The notes under the pieces are model-generated. The model was not told the DNA's origin and ran no database searches. It saw nothing but the letters and a program-made list of their open reading frames with translations. From positions 1-7,073 of the forward strand of contig JAQUNY010000081.1 of NCBI GenBank assembly GCA_028717405.1: DNA of 7,073 nucleotides. The letters run 5' to 3'. This document shows, one piece after another, positions 1 through 5,688 of this stretch. Position 1 is the first letter of the stretch. Each line of letters opens with the position of its first letter. This DNA is from Eubacteriales bacterium (GTDB lineage Bacteria; Bacillota; Clostridia; JAQUNY01). A program made the translations under genes and the position numbers.

Positions 1-973
1 AGGCGTTATAAATTACAGGCATTTCAATATAAGCCTTGTTCCGCTGCATAAGGTAATCACGCTGGTAGTTGTGCAGGATCCTGCTCGCCTGCCCGAATCC
101 GCCTGTCGTATATCCGCCTGTGAAAACCGGAGTCTGCACTGATTCACCTGGTTTCAGGCTGTACGAAAAATCGAAGTCATTTACTCCCCCGGTTATCCTC
201 AACTGCATCATGCAGTCTTTTTCAACCGAAATCCTCCAGTTCCCGCTCCAATGCAGCGCTCCGAACCAGACCCTGCCTCCATATTCATCAGCTTTGCCGC
301 CTTCGTCAACCGCAAACCAGGGTGTCGCATTTGCACCTGAAACTCCGGCTCTCGACTCAAGCACGATTTTTGACTGAGTAAGGTCGATTTTTTCAATCTG
401 ATATTCCCTGCCCCATCTTCCGGAAAGGTGTGTAAGAGTATATTCCCGGACCTTCGGGACATACCAGGAAGCAGACTGCATATTTTCTATTCTGATTGAG
501 TCTTCACTTCCCGTGTTTCTTATGACAGCGTTCCTGTCGATAACGTCCATACCTTTATATATCCTGTAAACAGCGTCGACTTCGACAGGATAATGCATAT
601 CGGCTAAAGTTATGATAAGGACCTCGCTGTCTGTGCTGTTTGATTTTTCTGAATATATTTTATGACATTTATAAACCAGCCGCAGATCCCTTACATGGTC
701 GCTGAACTCAGCCTTGAGGCATGGTTCGCTGAAAAACAGCTCACCCCACCCGCAATACTCTTCCCTGTCTTTCCCGCCTGAAAGTCTTCCGCTATTGGCT
801 CCTGACCCAGCGCTTTTCCATACTTCACCTTTGGGAAGGTCCTCTACCCTCGGGATTGCGCCGCCGAAGTGCAGGTTTACGACTTTGCCGTCGCCGCAGA
901 TCTCGATTGCATAAGTAATGTTTGGCGTGTCGATCTTAAAAAGTTTTGACTCATCATAGTATTTTATTGACAT
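1..973 (-). CDS. GH36 family alpha-galactosidase-like enzyme, N-terminal part (cut by window edge)
   Basis: Reading the minus strand from the ATG at 973 gives 324 uninterrupted codons that run off the left edge. The protein matches the N-terminal beta-sandwich domain of GH36 alpha-galactosidases. Visible landmarks are YCGWGELFF (about residues 73-81), the beta-rich stretch ending in VIDRNAVIRNTGS (144-156), SGRWGRE (184-190), WFGALHWSGNW (236-246) and TPVFTGGY (281-288). It ends at MPVIYNA (318-324), where the family usually continues into the WEA motif that opens the (beta/alpha)8 barrel. The two catalytic aspartates lie in that barrel, outside the window. No signal peptide is present, so the enzyme should act in the cytoplasm, removing alpha-galactose from imported oligosaccharides. 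It follows the GH-A gene by 92 bases on the same strand, probably in one transcript. Family members are roughly 700-750 residues. The family is well supported; the exact substrate is inferred. Confidence 0.9.
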   Translation of the reverse strand, partial: MSIKYYDESKLFKIDTPNITYAIEICGDGKVVNLHFGGAIPRVEDLPKGEVWKSAGSGANSGRLSGGKDREEYCGWGELFFSEPCLKAEFSDHVRDLRLVYKCHKIYSEKSNSTDSEVLIITLADMHYPVEVDAVYRIYKGMDVIDRNAVIRNTGSEDSIRIENMQSASWYVPKVREYTLTHLSGRWGREYQIEKIDLTQSKIVLESRAGVSGANATPWFAVDEGGKADEYGGRVWFGALHWSGNWRISVEKDCMMQLRITGGVNDFDFSYSLKPGESVQTPVFTGGYTTGGFGQASRILHNYQRDYLMQRNKAYIEMPVIYNA

Positions 974-985
974 AATATTTTCTGT

Positions 986-993
986 TCCTTCCT
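986..993 (-). promoter_or_regulatory. Ribosome binding site of the GH36 gene
   Basis: AGGAAGGA on the minus strand lies 12 bases before the ATG at 973, a slightly long spacing. There is no in-frame ATG, GTG or TTG between this site and 973, so 973 is the best start. Confidence 0.6.
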
Positions 994-994
994 G

Positions 995-1026
995 TTATCT
1001 GCTTTACCGTTTATCTGTTTTACCGT
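995..1026 (-). repeat. Two tandem 16-bp repeats in the GH-A/GH36 intergenic leader
   Basis: On the minus strand the unit ACGGTAAARCAGATAA occurs twice back to back with one mismatch (A or G at the R). It sits immediately before the GH36 ribosome site. The rest of the 92-base gap is AT-rich and holds a weak hairpin with a 5-bp stem (GTTAT, three-base loop, ATAAC). No terminator with a T-run is present, which is consistent with readthrough from the GH-A gene. The direct repeat could be a binding site, a leader element or a neutral slippage product. Confidence 0.8.
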
Positions 1027-1065
1027 TTATGTTATTTTATAACTATTGTTGTTTTATCTTTTTTA

Positions 1066-3192
1066 TTATTTTATCATTTTTATTATATTATCATCTTTCT
1101 CCAGGATGAACATGCATGCGTCATTTTCCCTGAGGGATACCACGAAGGATGCATCCCGGGGTGCTGTGATCCCATTACAGATTCCTGTGGCTTCGCAGCT
1201 AACATTATCTCCGTTGGCGCCTTTCTCCTGGTCTCTATTTATATCTGCCGCTTTATCTGCCGCTTTATCCGCAACTGCATCTGCCGCTTTATCTGCCGCA
1301 TATTCAGGCAGTTTGCCATATATCGGCGCCGCCGGCTTCCACCCTTTTGCAATACTGATTGGGATCTCCCTTCTTTCGGGTTTGTAGTTGATGGCGGCGA
1401 TAATGATCCTGCCATCTTCCGTGTGATGCTCTGTAATGCCGGCGTATACATCGTCACTCGTGCAATGCCGTTTATAAGCCGATATACCTTTTCTGATGTG
1501 GGCGTATATTTTCCAGTACTGAGCCGAGCCTTCTCTGTTGAATACTCCTGGCCTGTCAAACAGGTACAGCTCAAGCGGATAACTTAGAAAATATACTTTC
1601 CCCCTGCCATATTGCGCACAGGTAAAAACTGCAGTGCCTTCTTTGTCTTCGCCAAGTTTTAACGCCCTTGTCAACCGTGAGCGGTATTTGAAGCTGCCTC
1701 TGATTTCAAGATCGATGATCTTTCCGTCTTCGAGCGGATCCGATATCGAAATAATTTCATTACCCATACATTTTTCACGTGTAGCCACTTCTATCCCGGA
1801 AAATTCTGTAAACGGGCTGAAAACACCATTTTCGACTGATATGTATAAAACTGACCCCGCCTTCACTTTTTCAAGCAGTTCATTCATCCTTCTCCTGCTG
1901 ATCCCCTGCCAGCTTTTTACCGACGGCATGATATAGAGCGGCGATTCCTCCAGAGGCTGGTCTGCCTGCCTGAATTCGATTTCAAGCCCGGCCTGCTTTG
2001 CCAGTACAAATGCGCTGTAAGCCGCAGCCCAGGCTCCGTCACCGCCCATCCCCTTTGTCAGGATACATATGCCATCCTTTTTTCTTTCAGGCAGCTTGCC
2101 ATATAATTTTGTAAAATCCCTGACGAAAGAAGTGAAGCCGGATATTTCGCCGACTACAGGCTTGGGAGTTCCGTCAAGCCTGAAAAGTCCGAGTTCCCGC
2201 TCAATTGCATCCCAGTCATAAGGCGCGTGTTTGAGATGGCTTTGTTCATTTGCGCACCACCAAAGGAAGCCCCTGCAATCATGGATCCAGAGTGAAAACA
2301 GATTGTTCCGGATAAAATCTGCCGCAATTTTCTCATTTGAGAACATCGGTCCGAAGGTGCCCACTTCCTCCGCAAAACACGGTTTCTCTCCCACTCCCCT
2401 GTAAAGAAGGCTTTGGGCAGATGAATGGAGCCCCGGTCTTATAGTGTTCATCGGATCCTGATGGCTGTTATATGTCGGAGACGGATATGGGTGGGTGGTC
2501 AGTATATCAACGATTTCAGCCTGGTCCTTTATAGTCCAGTTCCCTTCGGTCTTCAGGCTGTGCATGCCCGATATAACCAGCCTTTCCGGATCTTCGGACT
2601 TAATGGCACAGGTTATGCATGATACCCAGTTCCATGCTTCCTGGGGAGAGCTGACTTCTGCCATACAGTTGCATTCGTTGCCAAGGTCCCATGCGATTAT
2701 TGACGGCTCAGTTTTAAAGTGTTTTACAAAATATTTGACGAAACGTGTCTCCCACTGCAGGGCAAGTGGATCTTTGAGTATGTTGAGGCCTTCGAGGGCC
2801 GGAGGAACGAAAAGTCTTCCGCTCATCCACCCCGTAATCAGGGCGACAACAAGTTGAAGTCCATATTTGTGTGCTGTCTGCGCAAAATACTCGAAGTGGC
2901 CGATTGCCTCCCTGCTGACACCGGCAACACCTTCTTCGTCATCAGTCAGCGCTTCTTCTCCGATGCGAAATTCTACCGGTCTGCCTGTATACCCTCTCAG
3001 CAGACAGACGGGTTGAAAATCAGGCCAAAGAGGGAACACTCTGAGAACTTTCAAGCCTGCTTCAGACAGCCGCCGGAGGTCCTGTTCTACGACATCAGGC
3101 CTCCAGTCCGACCACATCGCCGTACCCGCATGGGATGCCCAATAATTACATCCTGTGAAAAATCCGCCTTCATCTAAAAATATATTATTCAT
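1066..3192 (-). CDS. Clan GH-A glycoside hydrolase (GH5/GH42-like), probably an intracellular beta-mannan or beta-galactoside-active enzyme
   Basis: A 708-residue protein. The N-terminal ~350 residues form a (beta/alpha)8 barrel: GCNYW (13-17), LRVFPLWPDFQP (50-61), WDLGNECN (168-175) with acid/base Glu173, THPYP (233-237), and AEEVGTFG (274-281) with probable nucleophile Glu276. Residues ~370-545 resemble the flavodoxin/amidotransferase-like second domain of GH42 enzymes, and the C-terminus is a small beta-sandwich. There is no signal peptide, so it should act in the cytoplasm on imported oligosaccharides. The start at 3192 is preferred over an ATG six codons upstream (3210), because AAGGAAGG lies 7 bases before 3192 and nothing precedes 3210. 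A KAAD-rich low-complexity loop (~632-650) interrupts the C-terminal sandwich. The gene stands between an AraC regulator and a GH36 gene, suggesting joint breakdown of galactose-decorated beta-linked sugars. Clan assignment is firm; family and substrate are not. Confidence 0.88.
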   Translation of the reverse strand: MNNIFLDEGGFFTGCNYWASHAGTAMWSDWRPDVVEQDLRRLSEAGLKVLRVFPLWPDFQPVCLLRGYTGRPVEFRIGEEALTDDEEGVAGVSREAIGHFEYFAQTAHKYGLQLVVALITGWMSGRLFVPPALEGLNILKDPLALQWETRFVKYFVKHFKTEPSIIAWDLGNECNCMAEVSSPQEAWNWVSCITCAIKSEDPERLVISGMHSLKTEGNWTIKDQAEIVDILTTHPYPSPTYNSHQDPMNTIRPGLHSSAQSLLYRGVGEKPCFAEEVGTFGPMFSNEKIAADFIRNNLFSLWIHDCRGFLWWCANEQSHLKHAPYDWDAIERELGLFRLDGTPKPVVGEISGFTSFVRDFTKLYGKLPERKKDGICILTKGMGGDGAWAAAYSAFVLAKQAGLEIEFRQADQPLEESPLYIMPSVKSWQGISRRRMNELLEKVKAGSVLYISVENGVFSPFTEFSGIEVATREKCMGNEIISISDPLEDGKIIDLEIRGSFKYRSRLTRALKLGEDKEGTAVFTCAQYGRGKVYFLSYPLELYLFDRPGVFNREGSAQYWKIYAHIRKGISAYKRHCTSDDVYAGITEHHTEDGRIIIAAINYKPERREIPISIAKGWKPAAPIYGKLPEYAADKAADAVADKAADKAADINRDQEKGANGDNVSCEATGICNGITAPRDASFVVSLRENDACMFILEKDDNIIKMIK
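1243..1302 (-). repeat. Five-unit 12-bp tandem array coding a KAAD-rich loop
   Basis: On the plus strand the unit ATCTGCCGCTTT is perfect at 1243-1254, 1255-1266 and 1279-1290. Unit 1291-1302 differs in its last three bases, and unit 1267-1278 is diverged. In the GH-A reading frame they encode AAD-KAAD-AVAD-KAAD-KAAD. A 12-bp period keeps frame, so copy changes alter loop length without breaking the enzyme. Confidence 0.93.
1303..1322 (-). repeat. 20-bp dispersed repeat, copy A (codes YGKLPE)
   Basis: TTCAGGCAGTTTGCCATATA on the plus strand matches 2086-2105 at 19 of 20 positions. Both are in the same frame and orientation and encode (I/L)YGKLPE. This copy directly abuts the 12-bp array. Confidence 0.85.
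2086..2105 (-). repeat. 20-bp dispersed repeat, copy B (codes YGKLPE)
   Basis: TTCAGGCAGCTTGCCATATA on the plus strand is the partner of 1303-1322, 783 bases away in the same gene. It codes LYGKLPE at the junction between the barrel and the second domain. Confidence 0.85.
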
Positions 3193-3199
3193 GCCATCG

Positions 3200-3207
3200 C
3201 CTTCCTT
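3200..3207 (-). promoter_or_regulatory. Ribosome binding site deciding the GH-A start
   Basis: AAGGAAGG on the minus strand is 7 bases upstream of the ATG at 3192. It lies inside the reading frame that would begin at 3210, so it argues for 3192 as the true start. Confidence 0.8.
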
Positions 3208-3212
3208 CATTG

Positions 3213-3242
3213 TTTATAGTACTTGGTAGCGGTCTGTTCCAA
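3213..3242 (-). promoter_or_regulatory. Candidate sigma-70-type promoter of the GH-A gene
   Basis: On the minus strand TTGGAA (3242-3237) and TATAAA (3218-3213) are separated by 18 bases. Transcription would begin close to the ribosome site, giving a very short leader and skipping the ATG at 3210. The -35 match is imperfect and no experimental support is available. Confidence 0.35.
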
Positions 3243-3277
3243 TTACAAACTGATAAGGGCATAATGCAAAGGCTGCA

Positions 3278-3287
3278 AACCGCGGTT
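3278..3287. promoter_or_regulatory. 10-bp perfect palindrome, possible operator
   Basis: AACCGCGGTT is a perfect inverted repeat lying 36 bases upstream of the candidate -35 box. It is GC-rich inside an AT-rich gap. The binding protein is unknown, and AraC-family proteins more often bind direct repeats. Confidence 0.3.
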
Positions 3288-3439
3288 CCGACTGGATTAG
3301 TTCAATCAAATAAGCCTGTATTAAGCCGTAAGTGTTAAAAGCCCAGTGTCGACATTAATGATATTGTACTTAATATCTGACATATGATAAATGACTGGAT
3401 ATTTGATATATATATCCTGATTAATGATTGTCAGAAAAT

Positions 3440-4459
3440 TTATTGTTCCACTGATCCAGGGTATTTTTTCTGATTTCCGGAATTATTATTAAGCTTTTCA
3501 GCTCTGGCTTCACGGTAATATTTCGGCGAGCATCCGTATTTAGTTTTGAATAGTCTGGAGAAATACGGGAATGACTCAAATCCTGCTTCATTACATGCTT
3601 CTTTGAAAAGGCAGGCAGTATTGACAATAAGCTGGTATGCAAACTCCAGTCTCAGTTCATTAAGAAAATCCGCATATGTCATTGATGTATATTCCTTGAA
3701 TTTTACTCCGAAATAATTAACGGAATAATTGCAATACGCGGCGATTTCCCTGATTTTGATATTTCTTCTGAAATTATTTCTTATATATGATATTGCATCC
3801 AGCATGATCCTGTTTGATTCATCTGAAGGGTCTCTGTGCTTTCTGTATATCTTCATGCCGCCGGATTCATTTTCAGTTCTTTCGGCCGCTCTTGGCAGAT
3901 ACTTTCCCCCACCGATTTCGTTGAATATGTATATAAGCACACACTCAAGCCTTGCCTTTAGCATAGCCTTTTTAAGTCCTGCATCTGCTATGGCGGCCGC
4001 ATCTGCCTCCATTGCCATAAATTCTTTTTGTATATTTTCTTTCCCTGTGCTCAGGGGAAAAAAGTTAACGGGCAACGGCATTGAATAGAGCTTCAATTTC
4101 AGATTATCTGATAATGCGGTCTCTTTAAACTTTACATTAAAGAAAACCATTTTCATATCGTCGATAATGTATTTGTGAATATCGGCCGGTGATATCAGCG
4201 ACACATCCCCTTCATTTACAGGGTAAGAAACACTATTGACGACATGCGTGCCACTGCCCTGCAAGACAATCTCAAGTTCGTAACAGTCATGGTAATGCAG
4301 CCTTGTGCTCCTGCCCAAGCTCTGCCGCTTTATCAGTATACACTCATCACAATATCTGTTGTCCCTGTCATCACCAAATATCAGCTTATCCTGCTGGAAG
4401 AGCCTGTTTTCAAAACTAACCTTAAAAATTGTTTCTCTGCCGCTTTTGGTACTCTCCAT
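3440..4459 (-). CDS. AraC/XylS-family transcriptional regulator with N-terminal cupin sensor
   Basis: A 339-residue regulator. The N-terminal half carries a cupin-like fold: LHYHDCYELEIVLQGSGTH (about 54-72) followed by VNEGDVSLISPADIHKY (81-97), the typical arabinose-binding type pattern. The C-terminal ~100 residues (about 219-318) form the two-helix-turn-helix AraC DNA-binding domain. The first HTH is around IREIAAYCNYSVNYFGVKFK (236-255); the second contains ACNEAGFESFPYFSRLFKTK (288-307) and ends in YGCSPKYYRE. It probably senses a sugar and controls the downstream glycosidase genes; ligand and sign of control are unknown. The start at 4459 (ATG) is chosen because AGAAGG lies 8 bases upstream. 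A GTG at 4468 in the same frame overlaps that ribosome site and is unlikely. It starts 58 bases after the GT2 stop with no terminator between, so some cotranscription is possible. Confidence 0.93.
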   Translation of the reverse strand: MESTKSGRETIFKVSFENRLFQQDKLIFGDDRDNRYCDECILIKRQSLGRSTRLHYHDCYELEIVLQGSGTHVVNSVSYPVNEGDVSLISPADIHKYIIDDMKMVFFNVKFKETALSDNLKLKLYSMPLPVNFFPLSTGKENIQKEFMAMEADAAAIADAGLKKAMLKARLECVLIYIFNEIGGGKYLPRAAERTENESGGMKIYRKHRDPSDESNRIMLDAISYIRNNFRRNIKIREIAAYCNYSVNYFGVKFKEYTSMTYADFLNELRLEFAYQLIVNTACLFKEACNEAGFESFPYFSRLFKTKYGCSPKYYREARAEKLNNNSGNQKKYPGSVEQ

Positions 4460-4467
4460 AACTGACA

Positions 4468-4473
4468 CCTTCT
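4468..4473 (-). promoter_or_regulatory. Ribosome binding site of the AraC-type gene
   Basis: AGAAGG on the minus strand, 8 bases before the ATG at 4459. Its last G is the first base of the competing GTG at 4468, which makes that upstream start implausible. Confidence 0.7.
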
Positions 4474-4474
4474 A

Positions 4475-4537
4475 TTCAGTTCGGGCTCCTGTTTCTTCAG
4501 TTCGGGCTCCTGTTTCTTCAGTTCGGGCTCCTGTTCT
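4475..4537 (-). repeat. Three tandem 21-bp repeats spanning the GT2 stop codon
   Basis: The plus-strand unit TTCAGTTCGGGCTCCTGTTT plus C occurs at 4475-4495 and 4496-4516 exactly, and at 4517-4537 with small changes at its end. The rightmost copy codes the GT2 C-terminus (RSPN and the TGA). The other two are 3' of the stop and run up to the AraC ribosome site. Because 21 is a multiple of three, every copy holds a TGA in the GT2 frame. Confidence 0.95.
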
Positions 4538-5654
4538 TTTCACCACGGTCAACGTCGTCTGTCTTACCAGAATTTTCACTGAAGTTGATCATATCTCTGA
4601 CAATATAAAGAGGCCTGCCTTTCGCCTCGTCATATATCCTGCCAATATATTCTCCGATTATTCCGAGTATTATCAGGATGATTCCGTTAAAGAAAAGATT
4701 CACCGCAACGATCGAAGCCCATCCCACAATAGTACTCGCGGTGAAAAGCCTCAAATAAAGCACTACCAGCAAATATACAAAGCTGGTCATCGAAATAGCA
4801 AATCCCGCATAAGATGCAATTTTCAAAGGTTTATATGAAAACGACGTTATGGCGTCAAATGCGAATTTAAGCATTTTTCTCAGCGGATACTTTGTCTCGC
4901 CGGCAAAGCGCTTTTCCCTTGTAAACTCAACCCCTGTCTGCCTGAAACCGAGCCAGCTGATGATACCTCTTACATATCTGTTCCTTTCATTGACTTTTTT
5001 CAGCGCTTCGCAAACCTTTCTGTCTATAAGCCTGAAATCACCTGTGTCAACAGGGATATCCACTTCGGTCATCCCTCTTAGCAACCGGTAGAAAAACCCT
5101 GCAGACAGCTTTTTGAAGAAAGAATCCCCCTGCCTTTTTACCCGCCTTCCATAGACGACTTCAAAACCTTCTTTCCACTTTTTAATCATTTCAGGTATCA
5201 CTTCAGGCGGATCCTGAAGGTCGGCATCTATCACAACAACCGCTTCCCCGGATGCATGGTCCATTCCTGCGGTTATGGCCGTCTGGTGGCCGAAATTCCT
5301 GGAGAAATCTATTAACTTCACATGTGGATCCCTGCGGCATATCCCTGCTATTATAGCCGCGGTACCGTCCCTGCTGCCATCATTGACAAAAATAAGCTCG
5401 CAGGACCCGTCCAGGCCATCCATGACGTTCCTCAGACGTTTATAGGATTCCTCAACGACGAGTTCCTCATTATATGCAGGGACTATTATGGAATATCTGG
5501 GAGATAAGCTTGCTGCGGGCTGTTTGCGGACTTTATTATCTGCGGAACGCCCGGCGGGTGTGCCATTTTTGACGCCGGAAAATACTTCTGGATTTCTTTT
5601 GTTCTGCTCGTTTCTGTACATTACTTCAGACTGTCCCGCTCCGGTATCCACCAT
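4518..5654 (-). CDS. GT2 polyprenyl-phosphate glycosyltransferase (DPM1/GtrB/ArnC type)
   Basis: A 378-residue membrane-anchored GT-A enzyme. Residues 1-50 are a polar, low-complexity leader. The catalytic domain starts at YSIIVPAYNEE (54-64) and continues with FVNDGSRDGT (89-98), SRNFGHQTAITAGMDHASG (118-136), the metal-binding VIDADLQDPPE (141-151; DAD at 143-145), DTGDFRLIDRK (203-213) and NRYVRG (225-230). Two C-terminal membrane helices follow (about 280-304 and 312-336), then a charged tail. Family knowledge predicts transfer of a hexose from a nucleotide sugar to undecaprenyl phosphate on the cytoplasmic face. The sugar (glucose, mannose or other) cannot be read from the sequence. It begins 34 bases after the GT39 gene, whose family uses polyprenyl-phosphate sugars as donors, so the two likely act in sequence. 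GGAGGG 6 bases before the ATG supports the start. Confidence 0.94.
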   Translation of the reverse strand: MVDTGAGQSEVMYRNEQNKRNPEVFSGVKNGTPAGRSADNKVRKQPAASLSPRYSIIVPAYNEELVVEESYKRLRNVMDGLDGSCELIFVNDGSRDGTAAIIAGICRRDPHVKLIDFSRNFGHQTAITAGMDHASGEAVVVIDADLQDPPEVIPEMIKKWKEGFEVVYGRRVKRQGDSFFKKLSAGFFYRLLRGMTEVDIPVDTGDFRLIDRKVCEALKKVNERNRYVRGIISWLGFRQTGVEFTREKRFAGETKYPLRKMLKFAFDAITSFSYKPLKIASYAGFAISMTSFVYLLVVLYLRLFTASTIVGWASIVAVNLFFNGIILIILGIIGEYIGRIYDEAKGRPLYIVRDMINFSENSGKTDDVDRGEKNRSPN

Positions 5655-5660
5655 AACGAT

Positions 5661-5666
5661 CCCTCC
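5661..5666 (-). promoter_or_regulatory. Ribosome binding site of the GT2 gene
   Basis: GGAGGG on the minus strand with a 6-base gap to the ATG at 5654. This near-ideal site confirms that the long polar N-terminal leader of the GT2 protein is probably translated. Confidence 0.8.
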
Positions 5667-5688
5667 ATTCAGGTCCTGATTAATCCCT

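Larger units (their letters stand above)
3193..3439 (-). promoter_or_regulatory. araC-type to GH-A intergenic region, likely control region of the glycosidase genes
   Basis: This 247-base gap holds no supported gene. Next to the regulator stop it is AT-rich, with an imperfect hairpin GGATAT/ATATCC (3397-3417) lacking a T-run. ATTAATGAT occurs twice as a direct repeat (3354-3362 and 3420-3428). Nearer the GH-A gene are a short palindrome TGTCGACA (3347-3354), the 10-bp palindrome at 3278-3287, and a direct repeat TGCAAA (3265-3270, 3274-3279). The length and motif content suggest an independent promoter regulated by the adjacent AraC protein; this is inference. Confidence 0.5.

Noticed and set aside
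208..462. Minus-strand open frame of 84 codons near the left edge
   Set aside because: It is out of frame with the GH36 coding region, which is continuous across this stretch and has clear family motifs.
1046..1387. Plus-strand hydrophobic, Ala-rich open frame
   Set aside because: Its hydrophobic start is the AT-rich intergenic strand and its AAL-rich stretch is the 12-bp array read antisense. There is no ribosome site.
2719..3177. Plus-strand open frame of 152 codons opposite the GH-A gene
   Set aside because: It lies fully inside the well-supported GH-A gene on the other strand, has no ribosome site, and its translation shows no recognisable domain.
3397..3417. Rho-independent terminator after the AraC-type gene
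   Set aside because: The inverted repeat is short and AT-only beyond GG/CC, has a long loop and no following T-run on the minus strand.
4460..4468. GTG at 4468 as the start of the AraC-type protein
   Set aside because: It overlaps the AGAAGG ribosome site that is well placed for the ATG at 4459.
4475..4537. CRISPR array
   Set aside because: The three 21-bp units are directly adjacent with no spacers, so this is a simple tandem repeat.
4305..4838. Plus-strand open frame of 177 codons across the AraC/GT2 junction
   Set aside because: It is antisense to two solid genes, and its SVRAPV repeat is just the 21-bp array read on the opposite strand.
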